Source: Pseudomonas sp. PB101
Lineage (GTDB): Bacteria > Pseudomonadota > Gammaproteobacteria > Pseudomonadales > Pseudomonadaceae
DNA: 64,000 nucleotides
Reading direction: 5' to 3'
Assembly (NCBI RefSeq): GCF_009764265.1
Contig: NZ_RWIR01000065.1
Span: forward strand, 32,315-96,314
The stretch's first letter is position 1; the number at the start of each line of letters is the position of its first letter. Below, piece by piece: positions 39,525-49,548 of the stretch. The position numbers and the translations under genes were made by a program. Below the pieces are notes generated by a model. That model was given only the letters and a program-made list of their open reading frames with translations, made no database searches and had not been told where the DNA came from.

Positions 39525-39950
39525 GTGTTCGCTCTAGATCCACGACTTCAACAAGACACGTTACCGATCGGGGACTTTCCGCTCTGCCGGTTGCTGCTGT
39601 CCAACGACTCGAACTATCCCTGGTTCATCCTGGTACCTCGTCGTGAGGCTATCAGTGAGATATTTCAGTTGGATGTCGCAGACCAGCAGCAGCTGTGGCA
39701 GGAGACGACGGCGCTTTCGCAAATGCTCAAGGACTCGTTCGATGCGGACAAGCTGAATGTTGCGGCGCTGGGCAATGTCGTCAGTCAGTTGCACATGCAT
39801 GTGATTGTGCGCAAGCGCGAAGATGCCGCCTGGCCAGCGCCGGTTTGGGGTAAGCAGCCGGCAAAACCCTACAGTTCGGAGCAGATTGCCGCCATTGGCG
39901 AACGTTTACGCCTGATATTGACCGATGATTTTACGTTTCTGGAGGGCTGA
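39525..39950 (+). CDS. HIT-domain nucleotide-binding protein with altered triad
   Basis: A 141-residue HIT-superfamily protein. The start is GTG 39525, with GGGAG at 39512-39516; the longer frame to 39264 has no family match. The histidine-triad element reads Q88-L-H90-M-H92-V-I-V, so the first His of the H-x-H-x-H motif is Gln while the last two, including the nucleophilic position, are kept. HIT proteins hydrolyse or transfer nucleotides. Three bases separate it from slyX, indicating one operon, as at the P. aeruginosa oprD locus. Confidence 0.88.
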   Translation: MFALDPRLQQDTLPIGDFPLCRLLLSNDSNYPWFILVPRREAISEIFQLDVADQQQLWQETTALSQMLKDSFDADKLNVAALGNVVSQLHMHVIVRKREDAAWPAPVWGKQPAKPYSSEQIAAIGERLRLILTDDFTFLEG

Positions 39951-39953
39951 ACC

Positions 39954-40160
39954 ATGAGCCTGGAAGAACGCGTTACCGATCTCGAAAGCCGCCTGGCCTT
40001 TCAGGATGACACCATCCAGACCTTGAATGACGTGCTGGTCGCGCAGCAGCGGGTGGTCGAGCGTCTTCAGCTACAAATGGCCGCGCTGCTCAAGCGGCAG
40101 GAGGAAATGGTCGGCCAGTTCGAGTCGTTCGAAGAAGACGCGCCACCACCGCACTATTGA
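39954..40160 (+). CDS. slyX: SlyX family protein
   Basis: A 68-residue mostly helical protein: a heptad-patterned coiled coil from LEERVTDLESRLAFQDDTI to about residue 50, then the conserved SlyX C-terminus ending APPPHY. Known to be widespread in Gammaproteobacteria, but with no proven function. Starts three bases after the HIT stop and is followed by a bidirectional terminator. Confidence 0.93.
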   Translation: MSLEERVTDLESRLAFQDDTIQTLNDVLVAQQRVVERLQLQMAALLKRQEEMVGQFESFEEDAPPPHY

Positions 40161-40176
40161 GCAAAATGCAGGCATG

Positions 40177-40216
40177 AAAAAACCGCGGACAGCCCAGGCT
40201 GTGCGCGGTTTTTTTT
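40177..40216. terminator. Bidirectional terminator between slyX and the cold-shock gene
   Basis: Stem AAAACCGCG-x-ACAGCC / GGCTGT-x-CGCGGTTTT with one internal G-G mismatch and a CA loop, flanked by A- and T-runs. Confidence 0.88.
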
Positions 40217-40225
40217 AGCCTTGAA

Positions 40226-40828
40226 TCAGCGGCGCGGCAGTGCGGCGATCACATCTTCGGCTTGCAGGCCCTTGTCACGATTCATGACAGAGAACTCCAC
40301 GCGCTGGCCTTCTACCAGGACGCGGTGGCCTTCACCGCGAATGGCTCGGAAGTGCACGAAAATATCGTCGCCGGAGTCGCGGGAAATGAAGCCGAAGCCC
40401 TTGGACGTGTTGAACCATTTGACGGTGCCGGTATCACGGTTGCTCATGTCGTAGCCAGGCGAGGCGGCGGCAGGTGACGATTTGTAGAAGCTGATGCCCA
40501 GGTGCAGGGCGACAGCGACCACGGCTGCGACCAGGCTGAACAGAACGGCAGGTTGACCGGCGATGACAGGCATCGGTGCGATCAGCGTCAGGGTTTGCAG
40601 GACTACGGCCAGAACCAGCAGGGCGCTGACCAGGTTCTGCAGTTGGTGGCGCGGACCTTTGTTCCAGTAAGGGATGACAGGTGCAAGTGTGAGGTTGAGC
40701 AGGCCGAAAAAGGCCAGGTACAGCGCGTCAGGTTGTTGCAGGTAAGGCAGGGCTTCAGGGTGCAGGCCAGGGATGAACGACAGCAGCAAGGCCGCTGTGC
40801 CTATCAGCAGATGGACGATTTTCAACAT
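40226..40828 (-). CDS. Membrane-anchored cold-shock-domain protein
   Basis: A 200-residue protein with about four hydrophobic segments in residues 1-115 and a complete cold-shock domain at ~128-200 (TGTVKWFNTSKGFGFI with RNP1, DDIFVHFRAI with RNP2). Free Csp proteins are RNA chaperones; here the domain is fused to a membrane part. The domain begins with its own Met (codon 128, position 40447) followed by SNRDTGTVKWF, the usual start of free Csp proteins, but no strong ribosome site precedes it. Convergent with slyX across a shared terminator. Confidence 0.88.
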   Translation of the reverse strand: MLKIVHLLIGTAALLLSFIPGLHPEALPYLQQPDALYLAFFGLLNLTLAPVIPYWNKGPRHQLQNLVSALLVLAVVLQTLTLIAPMPVIAGQPAVLFSLVAAVVAVALHLGISFYKSSPAAASPGYDMSNRDTGTVKWFNTSKGFGFISRDSGDDIFVHFRAIRGEGHRVLVEGQRVEFSVMNRDKGLQAEDVIAALPRR

Positions 40829-41137
40829 TTTGATTAACTCACGTTAAGACAGCTCACAAGGAAGAGCTGATGACGCACGGTTCGCTTCATGACAATAAAG
40901 AGGCGTTGGACACGTGCCCGGTATCAGCCTATGCGCCATGCCCGGAAAAATAGGCACTGGCGACACGCCGTCTATTTAACAGCAAAGCCGCAGGCTACTC
41001 AAATCAGGGCGTCCGGCGGCTCTTTGGCGGTGATTTGTCGCAGGTTGCGCGAAGTTGCGGGGCTGCGACAAGGCGGCAGGCTTGCTAGAGTGGGTGGGCA
41101 CCTGTTGGCTGAAATTCATCACCTTTAGGGGAAAAAC
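40829..41137. other. Divergent region between the membrane cold-shock gene and dps
   Basis: About 310 bases with the promoters of the two divergent genes; a GGGG-AAAAAC ribosome site precedes dps. I see no RNA gene, repeat or clear operator. Confidence 0.35.
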
Positions 41138-41608
41138 ATGGCAATCGATATCGGTATCAGTGAAGAGGACCGCAAGTCCATCGTCGACGGGCTTTCGCGC
41201 CTGCTGTCGGACACCTACGTACTTTATTTGAAAACCCATAATTTCCATTGGAACGTCACCGGGCCGATGTTTCGAACGCTGCACCTGATGTTCGAAGAGC
41301 AATACACCGAACTGGCCCTGGCGGTCGATTCGATTGCCGAACGCATTCGCGCCCTCGGGTTTCCCGCGCCCGGTGCCTATTCCGTCTACGCGCGGCTGTC
41401 TTCCATCAAGGAAGAGGTGGGTGTGCCGGCTGCCGAAGACATGATCAGGCAATTGGTCGAGGGGCAGGAAGCCGTCACCCGGACGGCGCGGGGGATTTTC
41501 CCTTTGCTCGACAAGGTCAGCGATGAACCCACGGCGGACTTGCTTACCCAGCGTATGCAGGTGCATGAAAAAACCGCGTGGATGCTTCGCGCTCTGCTCG
41601 ATCAGTAA
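41138..41608 (+). CDS. dps: Dps-family ferritin-like DNA-protection protein
   Basis: A 156-residue Dps/mini-ferritin. The inter-subunit ferroxidase ligands are visible as H37 in HNFHWNV and D64/E68 in VDSIAERIRALG. Dps dodecamers oxidise and store iron with hydrogen peroxide and protect DNA in stress or stationary phase. The N-terminus is short and not Lys-rich, so strong direct DNA binding through a basic tail is not predicted. Synteny with PA0962 between the csp and aspS genes supports the call. Confidence 0.93.
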   Translation: MAIDIGISEEDRKSIVDGLSRLLSDTYVLYLKTHNFHWNVTGPMFRTLHLMFEEQYTELALAVDSIAERIRALGFPAPGAYSVYARLSSIKEEVGVPAAEDMIRQLVEGQEAVTRTARGIFPLLDKVSDEPTADLLTQRMQVHEKTAWMLRALLDQ

Positions 41609-41869
41609 CACTTGCGTGCGCGGATGACACCTGAAGTGTTCTTCGCGCCCTGTTTCCTACGCCATTCACTGCCGTGCTTCTGAAGGGCGTTTCACGTTGT
41701 TGCGTGGGAGATAGTCCGGAGTAGGACGTTCTCCGGGGTCTGCCAAAAGTTGTTGGCTTATCCTACGCCGTGGGTCATCAAGTCATCTGGATATACCTTT
41801 GTTTCTGCGTTTTTATAAGTCGACGGACAGCTTTTAAACAAACCAGAATGGCAAAGGAGTGTCAGCGTT

Positions 41870-42205
41870 ATGGTTTATGAAAGGCAGGCAGAAGGGCGAT
41901 ACGGTTCGCACAAGGATGTCAGGGTCGATCCGTTCGTTCGCGAGTTCGATATGGGATTGGCCCGGCCCCTGTCCCGCTCCGTACGATTGAATGGCTTTGC
42001 CACCTGTTTGCGGCTCGAGCAGGTTTATTGGGATATTTTGGCGGAGATGGCCAGGGTCAACGGTTGCTCGGTCAGTAGCCTGCTATCCCATGTGGATCGC
42101 GAAGTTCACTTGCGTCATGGTGGCGTAAGGAATTTCAGCGGATTGGTGCGGGTTGTCTGTGTCGTGCACAGTCTCAAGGAAGGGGGTTGCATCGTCACGG
42201 CCTAG
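41870..42205 (+). CDS. Ribbon-helix-helix (RHH_4) domain protein
   Basis: A 111-residue protein. The region LSRSVRLNGFATCLRLEQVYWDILAEMA followed by NGCSVSSLLSHVDREV matches the RHH_4 family: a basic beta-strand then two helices. Such proteins are small putative DNA-binding regulators with unknown targets. AAAGGAG is present upstream with a long spacer. It is flanked by dps and an fmdB-type gene. The last ~20 residues (GLVRVVCVVHSLKEG) form a short strand-helix extension. Confidence 0.8.
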   Translation: MVYERQAEGRYGSHKDVRVDPFVREFDMGLARPLSRSVRLNGFATCLRLEQVYWDILAEMARVNGCSVSSLLSHVDREVHLRHGGVRNFSGLVRVVCVVHSLKEGGCIVTA

Positions 42206-42274
42206 TCGGGGCGGCGAAAACAGCAGAGTGTCGGTCTGTGCAGTCTTACGGCTGCACAGGCCGCATTTAATGGA

Positions 42275-42280
42275 TATAAT
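42275..42280 (+). promoter_or_regulatory. Candidate -10 element before the fmdB-type gene / aspS
   Basis: A perfect TATAAT at 42275-42280, about 60 bases before the fmdB-type start. The -35 at the right distance is weak, so confidence is moderate. Confidence 0.45.
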
Positions 42281-42341
42281 CCCGCTCTTTGCCGCGAAAC
42301 CTTGCGTGTGCGGTAGCAATCTGATCGCCGAGACAACCTCC

Positions 42342-42563
42342 ATGCCGATGTACGATTATCAATGTGCTTCCTGTGGTCATCAGTTGGAAGCCATTCAAAA
42401 GATCAGCGATGCACCGCTGGTCGACTGCCCTGCCTGTCAGGCGCCAGAGCTTAAAAAGTTGCTGTCCATGCCGGGCTTTCGCCTCAGCGGCACGGGTTGG
42501 TACGAAACAGATTTCAAGACCGGTTCCAAGAAGAACCTGGCCGGCGGCGACAAAGCTGACTAA
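42342..42563 (+). CDS. FmdB-family zinc-ribbon protein
   Basis: A 73-residue protein starting MPMYDYQCASCGHQLEAIQK, with a second CPACQ knuckle ~20 residues later: a typical zinc ribbon of the FmdB/CxxC_CxxC_SSSS family. The tail is LSGTGWYETDFKTG, Lys/Gly-rich at the end. Commonly encoded directly before aspS in Pseudomonas. Function unproven; regulatory or protein-interaction roles have been proposed. The longer frame upstream is rejected because it precedes the recognisable zinc ribbon. Confidence 0.9.
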   Translation: MPMYDYQCASCGHQLEAIQKISDAPLVDCPACQAPELKKLLSMPGFRLSGTGWYETDFKTGSKKNLAGGDKAD

Positions 42564-42672
42564 GGTCCTGGACCTGAATTGAACGACACGCGCGAGTTCT
42601 TGCAGCATCCCCCAGCGGATGTGCCCAGGGCCTCCAACCGAATTTCGAATTACGAGAAGTGAAACCACGACC

Positions 42673-44448
<1,776 letters not shown>

Positions 44449-44460
44449 GGCTGACCTGAA

Positions 44461-44489
44461 GGGCGCATCCGCGGATGCGCCCTTTCTTT
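44461..44489 (+). terminator. Intrinsic terminator after aspS
   Basis: Stem GGGCGCAT / ATGCGCCC (44461-44468 and 44475-44482) with CCGCGG between, followed by TTTCTTT. Confidence 0.85.
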
Positions 44490-44577
44490 ATAGATAGCGC
44501 TGTTCAAGGTTTTTTGTTTGCCGGCCGGCGCGAAATAGCGTGGCGGGCAATGTTTCAAAGAGAATTCGGAGCGAGTT

Positions 44578-45324
44578 ATGGCAGGTCATTCCAAGTGGGC
44601 GAACATCAAGCACCGCAAAGAACGTCAGGATGCCAAAAAAGGCAAGATTTTCACCAAGTGGATTCGTGAGCTGACTGTCGCGGCCCGTCAGGGTGGCGGT
44701 GATCCAGGTTCCAACCCGCGTCTGCGCCTGGCGTTGGACAAGGCCCTTGGCGCGAACATGAGTCGCGATATCATTGATCGGGCAGTTGCCCGTGGCGCTG
44801 GTGCAGCCGATACCGACGACATGGTCGAACTGACCTACGAAGGTTACGGCCCTGGCGGCGTGGCGGTCATGGTCGAGTGCATGACCGACAACCGTAATCG
44901 CACCGCAGCTGCGGTTCGTCACGCGTTCAGCAAGTGCGGTGGCAACCTCGGGACTGACGGTTCGGTGGCCTATCTGTTCGAACGCAAGGGGCAGATCTCC
45001 TTCGCTGCCGGCGTTGACGAAGACGCGCTGATGGAAGCGGCCATGGAAGCTGACGCCGATGACGTGGTGACCAACGAAGACGGTTCCATCGACGTATTCA
45101 CCTCGTTCTCCGGGTTCTACTCCGTGCGTAACGCGCTGGAAGCGGCCGGTTTCAAGGGCGATGACGCCGAAATCGTCATGCTGCCGACCACCAGTGCCGA
45201 ACTGGATCTGGAAGGCGCCGAGAAAGTCCTCAAGCTGATCGACATGCTCGAAGACCTGGACGACGTGCAGAACGTCTATTCCAACGCGGAGATTCCGGAG
45301 TCGGTGGCCGCACAGCTCGGTTAA
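44578..45324 (+). CDS. pmpR: YebC/PmpR-family regulator
   Basis: A 248-residue YebC/PmpR protein with the conserved MAGHSKWANIKHRKERQDAKK start and the VMVECMTDNRNRTAA block. In P. aeruginosa the orthologue at this position (PA0964) is reported to repress the PQS quorum-sensing receptor gene; more generally YebC proteins have recently been linked to translation through proline-rich stretches. GGAG-type ribosome site precedes ATG 44578. Between aspS and ruvC; a REPIN separates it from ruvC. Confidence 0.95.
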   Translation: MAGHSKWANIKHRKERQDAKKGKIFTKWIRELTVAARQGGGDPGSNPRLRLALDKALGANMSRDIIDRAVARGAGAADTDDMVELTYEGYGPGGVAVMVECMTDNRNRTAAAVRHAFSKCGGNLGTDGSVAYLFERKGQISFAAGVDEDALMEAAMEADADDVVTNEDGSIDVFTSFSGFYSVRNALEAAGFKGDDAEIVMLPTTSAELDLEGAEKVLKLIDMLEDLDDVQNVYSNAEIPESVAAQLG

Positions 45325-45341
45325 GGGCAACCAGGATCCAC

Positions 45342-45431
45342 TGTGGGAGCTGGCTTGCCAGCGATGGCGTCGGCACATCGAACAATGATGGTGCCTGACA
45401 CTCCGTCATCGCTGGCAAGCCAGCTCCCACA
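45342..45431. repeat. REPIN 5
   Basis: A perfect 24-bp inverted pair (45342-45365 and 45408-45431), TGGGAGC class with stem CTGGCTTGCCAG, between pmpR and ruvC. Confidence 0.94.
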
Positions 45432-45482
45432 TTGTTTATTTGCTGTATTGAAATTCGTGCATTTACTGACTCCGCAGGCGTT

Positions 45483-46007
45483 ATGACTTTAATTCTTGGT
45501 ATCGACCCCGGTTCTCGCATCACCGGTTACGGTGTGGTTCGTGATACCGGCCGTGGCTGTGAGTACGTCGCCTCCGGTTGTATCCGCACCGGTGCCGGCG
45601 AGCTGCATGAGCGACTGCAGATTGTCTATCGCGGGGTGCGGGAGATCATTCAGACCTACCATCCGGTGACCATGGGGATCGAAAAGGTGTTCATGGCCCG
45701 CAACGCCGATTCCGCCCTGAAACTGGGGCAGGCCCGCGGCGCCGCCATTGTGGCGGGCGCGGAAGAAAACCTGGAAATTGCCGAATACTCCGCGACCCAG
45801 GTCAAGCAGGCGGTGGTCGGCACCGGCGCCGCCAACAAGGAGCAGGTGCAGATGATGGTCATGCACATGCTCAAGCTGACCAGCAAACCGCAGATCGATG
45901 CCTCGGACGCCCTGGCCATTGCCATTTGCCACGCTCACACCCGTTCCAGCCTGCTGCCCCATGGTCTGGGAGCTGCACGCAGTCGTGGCGGTCGCCTGCG
46001 TCTCTGA
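45483..46007 (+). CDS. ruvC: Holliday junction endonuclease RuvC
   Basis: A 174-residue RNase H-fold resolvase that cuts Holliday junctions after RuvAB migration. The first catalytic Asp lies in ILGIDPGSRITGYG, the Glu in VTMGIEKVFMARN, and the last acidic pair in QIDASDALAIAICHAH. ATG 45483 gives the usual MTLILGIDPG start, although the frame is open further upstream. First of the ruvC-ruvA-ruvB cluster, with a 114-base gap before ruvA. Confidence 0.97.
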   Translation: MTLILGIDPGSRITGYGVVRDTGRGCEYVASGCIRTGAGELHERLQIVYRGVREIIQTYHPVTMGIEKVFMARNADSALKLGQARGAAIVAGAEENLEIAEYSATQVKQAVVGTGAANKEQVQMMVMHMLKLTSKPQIDASDALAIAICHAHTRSSLLPHGLGAARSRGGRLRL

Positions 46008-46121
46008 TAGCATCAGCAATCAATTTCATGGAGCGGGGACGTTTCGCCCCGGTTGTCGGCGCCATTCCCTCGCTCTGTCAGTCGCTGGCCCAGAGCTGGC
46101 CAACGCTCAAGGATTTGTAAC

Positions 46122-46730
46122 GTGATTGGACGTTTGCGCGGCACCCTGGCTGAGAAGCAGCCTCCGCATCTGATTCTGGATGTAAACGGCCTGGGCTATG
46201 AACTCGAAGTGCCCATGACGACCCTGTACCGCTTGCCGTCGGTCGGTGAGCCGCTGACCTTGCACACCCATTTGGTCGTGCGCGAAGACGCGCAACTACT
46301 CTATGGTTTTGTCGGCAAACGTGAGCGCGACTTTTTTCGCGAGCTGATCCGTCTCAATGGTGTCGGGCCGAAACTGGCGCTGGCCTTGATGTCGAGCCTG
46401 GAAGTCGACGAGCTGGTCCGCTGCGTGCAGTCTCAGGACACTTCGGCGCTGACCAAGGTGCCAGGTGTCGGCAAGAAAACCGCAGAGCGTTTGCTGGTCG
46501 AGCTCAAGGATCGCTTCAAGGCCTGGGAAACCGTACCGGCCATGTTCGCCCTGGTGCCGAACCAGCCGGATGGACCGGCCCCGGTGAACACTGCCGAAAG
46601 TGACGCCGTCAGCGCCTTGATCTCCCTGGGCTACAAACCCCAGGAAGCCAGCAAGGCGGTGTCTGCGATCAAGGAGAAAGGTTTGAGCAGTGAAGACATG
46701 ATCCGCCGCGCCTTGAAGGGAATGATCTAA
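46122..46730 (+). CDS. ruvA: Holliday junction DNA helicase subunit RuvA
   Basis: A 202-residue RuvA starting at GTG 46122 (MIGRLRGTLAEKQPPHLIL). The OB-fold N-terminus is followed by two helix-hairpin-helix elements (RLNGVGPKLALALMS and KVPGVGKKTAERLLVEL) that hold the junction, then the flexible linker and the C-terminal RuvB-binding helices. The ruvB GTG begins immediately after its stop, so the pair is coupled. Confidence 0.97.
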   Translation: MIGRLRGTLAEKQPPHLILDVNGLGYELEVPMTTLYRLPSVGEPLTLHTHLVVREDAQLLYGFVGKRERDFFRELIRLNGVGPKLALALMSSLEVDELVRCVQSQDTSALTKVPGVGKKTAERLLVELKDRFKAWETVPAMFALVPNQPDGPAPVNTAESDAVSALISLGYKPQEASKAVSAIKEKGLSSEDMIRRALKGMI

Positions 46731-47792
46731 GTGATTGAAGCTGATCGTCTGATCGCCGCCACGCACAGCCCGCGTGAGCGCGAAGAAGTCCAGGACCGGG
46801 CGATTCGCCCGGTCAGCCTGGCGGAATACATTGGCCAGCCGACCGTTCGCGAGCAGATGGAGTTATTCATTCAGGCCGCTCGCGGTCGTAACGAGTCCCT
46901 GGATCACACGCTGATCTTCGGGCCGCCCGGTCTTGGCAAGACGACCCTCGCCAACATCATCGCCCAGGAAATGGGGGTGTCGATCAAGAGCACCTCGGGT
47001 CCGGTGCTGGAGCGCCCCGGTGACCTGGCGGCACTGTTGACCAACCTTGAACCTCACGATGTGCTGTTTATCGACGAAATCCATCGCCTGTCGCCCATCG
47101 TTGAAGAAGTGCTGTACCCGGCCATGGAAGATTTCCAGCTCGACATCATGATCGGCGAAGGGCCGGCCGCGCGTTCGATCAAGCTGGATCTGCCGCCTTT
47201 CACCCTGGTCGGCGCAACGACCCGGGCGGGGATGCTCACCAACCCGTTGCGCGACCGTTTCGGCATCGTTCAGCGTCTTGAGTTCTACAATACCGCCGAC
47301 CTGTCGACGATTGTCAGTCGTTCGGCGAGCATCCTCGGTTTGCCGCTGGACCCGGAAGGCGCCTTCGAAATCGCCCGCCGTGCCCGTGGCACTCCACGCA
47401 TTGCCAACCGACTGCTGCGCCGGGTGCGTGACTTCGCCGAAGTTCGCGCCAAGGGGCATATCACCAAGCCGATTGCCGACCTGGCGCTGAACCTGCTCGA
47501 TGTCGACGAGCGCGGCTTCGATCACCAGGACCGGCGTCTGTTGCTGACCATGATCGAGAAGTTCGACGGCGGGCCGGTCGGGGTCGACAGCCTGGCCGCC
47601 GCCATCAGCGAAGAGCGTCATACCATTGAAGACGTGCTGGAGCCTTACCTGATTCAGCAGGGCTACATCATGCGCACCCCTCGCGGGCGAGTGGTGACGC
47701 GGCACGCCTACCTGCATTTCGGCTTAAACATTCCGTCACGATTGGGCGAGATGCCCGTGGTAGACGAGTTTCTCGATGCCGTGGACGATTAA
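46731..47792 (+). CDS. ruvB: Holliday junction DNA helicase ATPase RuvB
   Basis: A 353-residue AAA+ motor driving branch migration. GTG start directly after the ruvA stop. Walker A GPPGLGKT at residues 64-71, Walker B DVLFIDEIHRLSP, sensor 1 in TLVGATTRAGMLTNPLRDRFG with the arginine finger nearby, and a C-terminal winged-helix DNA-binding domain (IQQGYIMRTPRGRVVT). A 127-base gap then precedes the tol cluster. Confidence 0.98.
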   Translation: MIEADRLIAATHSPREREEVQDRAIRPVSLAEYIGQPTVREQMELFIQAARGRNESLDHTLIFGPPGLGKTTLANIIAQEMGVSIKSTSGPVLERPGDLAALLTNLEPHDVLFIDEIHRLSPIVEEVLYPAMEDFQLDIMIGEGPAARSIKLDLPPFTLVGATTRAGMLTNPLRDRFGIVQRLEFYNTADLSTIVSRSASILGLPLDPEGAFEIARRARGTPRIANRLLRRVRDFAEVRAKGHITKPIADLALNLLDVDERGFDHQDRRLLLTMIEKFDGGPVGVDSLAAAISEERHTIEDVLEPYLIQQGYIMRTPRGRVVTRHAYLHFGLNIPSRLGEMPVVDEFLDAVDD

Positions 47793-47919
47793 TTAACTTT
47801 TGCGGGCTGATTTTTCGGGCATTGTGCTGTCCTAGGACCGTACTTTCGCGAGAAAGCCGCAGAACAATGAAAAACAGTTGCCTGGCCGGATTGGCAACCC
47901 GAGGAGTAAGCACTAGAGT

Positions 47920-48387
47920 ATGCGCGCGCAAAACGGGCTTGAGCCTTTCGCACATCGTTGTCGCGTTTATTACGAGGACACCGATGCGGGCGGCATCGTG
48001 TATTACGTTAATTACCTCAAGTTTATGGAACGGGCTCGAACCGAGCGGCTACGAGAGCTGGGCTTTGCCCAATCTGCGCTTGCCGGGGAGGACCTGTTGT
48101 TCGTCGTGCATTCCAGCGAAGCGCGCTACCACGCGCCGGCGCGACTGGACGACGAACTGCTGGTAAGCGCTGAAGTAATCGAATTGAACCGTGTCAGCCT
48201 GCGCTTCAAGCAGCAGGTCAGGCGGGCTACGGATGATGCGCTGCTCTGCGAAGGGCAGTTTCTGGTGGCCTGTGTGCGCACTGAAAGTTTAAAACCCCGG
48301 GCCATTCCCGAAGCTCTACGAGCGGCCTTTGCCGACGTGAGCGGCGCGGGTACACACTCAAAGCAGGAGATAAAGCGTGGAAGCTAA
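47920..48387 (+). CDS. ybgC: Tol-Pal-associated acyl-CoA thioesterase YbgC
   Basis: A 155-residue hot-dog thioesterase. The catalytic Asp lies in RVYYEDTDAGGIVYYVNYLKF, the signature of 4-hydroxybenzoyl-CoA thioesterase-like YbgC proteins; the beta sheet continues through VHSSEARYHAPARLDDEL. In E. coli it hydrolyses acyl-CoA or acyl-ACP and interacts with phospholipid synthesis. First gene of the tol cluster; its stop overlaps the tolQ start by 11 bases. Confidence 0.95.
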   Translation: MRAQNGLEPFAHRCRVYYEDTDAGGIVYYVNYLKFMERARTERLRELGFAQSALAGEDLLFVVHSSEARYHAPARLDDELLVSAEVIELNRVSLRFKQQVRRATDDALLCEGQFLVACVRTESLKPRAIPEALRAAFADVSGAGTHSKQEIKRGS

Positions 48388-49072
48388 CGTCGTCGACCAT
48401 TCCTCCATGTGGAGCCTGGTCAGCAATGCCAGTATCGTGGTGCAACTGGTAATGCTGATCCTGGTAGCCGCATCGGTGACCTCGTGGATCATGATCTTTC
48501 AGCGCAGCAACCTGCTGCGCGCCGGTCGACGTGCCCTGGAGAGCTTTGAAGAGCGCTTCTGGTCGGGTATCGACCTGTCCAAGCTGTACCGTCAGGCCGG
48601 CAGCAACCCGGACCCTGATTCGGGCGTCGAGCAAATCTTCCGTGCCGGTTTCAAGGAATTCTCCCGTCTGCGCCAGCAGCCAGGCGTTGATCCGGAAGCG
48701 GTCATGGAAGGTGTGGCCCGCGCCATGCGCGTGGCCATCTCCCGCGAAGAAGAAAAGCTCGAGCAGAGCCTGCCTTTCCTGGCCACCGTCGGTTCCGTCA
48801 GCCCGTACATCGGCCTGTTCGGTACCGTCTGGGGGATCATGAACTCCTTCCGCGGTCTGGCGACTGCCCAGCAAGCGACCCTGGCCACTGTGGCCCCGGG
48901 TATCGCCGAAGCACTGATCGCCACGGCCATCGGTCTGTTCGCCGCCATTCCAGCCGTTATCGCTTACAACCGTTTTGCTGCTCGCAGCGAAACCCTGCTG
49001 GGCCGCTACTACACCTTCGCCGACGAATTCCAGGCGATCCTGCACCGCAAAGTGCACACCAGCGAAGAATAA
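48377..49072 (+). CDS. tolQ: Tol-Pal proton-channel protein TolQ
   Basis: A 231-residue ExbB/TolQ-family inner membrane protein with three transmembrane helices (about residues 15-37, 135-160, 170-195). The conserved TVGSVSPYIGLFGTVWGIM and EALIATAIGLFAAIPAVIAYNRF blocks line the proton path. TolQ5-TolR2 is a rotary stator energising TolA. Overlaps ybgC and is followed by tolR after 14 bases. Confidence 0.97.
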   Translation: MEANVVDHSSMWSLVSNASIVVQLVMLILVAASVTSWIMIFQRSNLLRAGRRALESFEERFWSGIDLSKLYRQAGSNPDPDSGVEQIFRAGFKEFSRLRQQPGVDPEAVMEGVARAMRVAISREEEKLEQSLPFLATVGSVSPYIGLFGTVWGIMNSFRGLATAQQATLATVAPGIAEALIATAIGLFAAIPAVIAYNRFAARSETLLGRYYTFADEFQAILHRKVHTSEE

Positions 49073-49086
49073 GCAGGTAATTTCCA

Positions 49087-49548
49087 ATGGCTTTAATCGC
49101 TCGAGCTCGCAAAAAGCGCAAGCCGGTCGCCGAGATGAACGTGGTGCCCTACATCGACGTGATGTTGGTGCTGCTGGTCATCTTCATGGTGACCGCGCCG
49201 ATGCTCAATCAGGGCGTGAAAGTTGATCTGCCCAAGGTTTCCAGCGAAGCCTTGCCGCAGGACAACAACACCCAGGTCCTGACCATTTCCATCAAATCCG
49301 ACAAGACCTACTACTGGAATCTCGGCAGCGAAGTCGACACCGAGAAGCAGCAGGATCGGGCCATGACCCTGCCGCAGATGACTGACGCGGTGACCAAGAT
49401 CATTCGCGTCGGCAACGAAGGCGGCAAGCGTACCCAGGTCTTCATTCGCGGCGACAAGACCGTCGACTACGGCTCCGTCATGGGCGCGATGGGCGGGTTG
49501 CAGAAAGCCGGGGTCGGTAATGTTGGCTTGATTACCGAGGCGCCCTGA
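49087..49548 (+). CDS. tolR: Tol-Pal protein TolR
   Basis: A 153-residue ExbD/TolR protein: basic N-terminus (RARKKRKPVAEMN), one membrane helix with the essential Asp in VVPYIDVMLVLLVIFMVTAP, then a periplasmic domain that binds peptidoglycan. The stop codon shares one base with the tolA ATG (TGATG), consistent with coupled translation. Confidence 0.97.
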   Translation: MALIARARKKRKPVAEMNVVPYIDVMLVLLVIFMVTAPMLNQGVKVDLPKVSSEALPQDNNTQVLTISIKSDKTYYWNLGSEVDTEKQQDRAMTLPQMTDAVTKIIRVGNEGGKRTQVFIRGDKTVDYGSVMGAMGGLQKAGVGNVGLITEAP

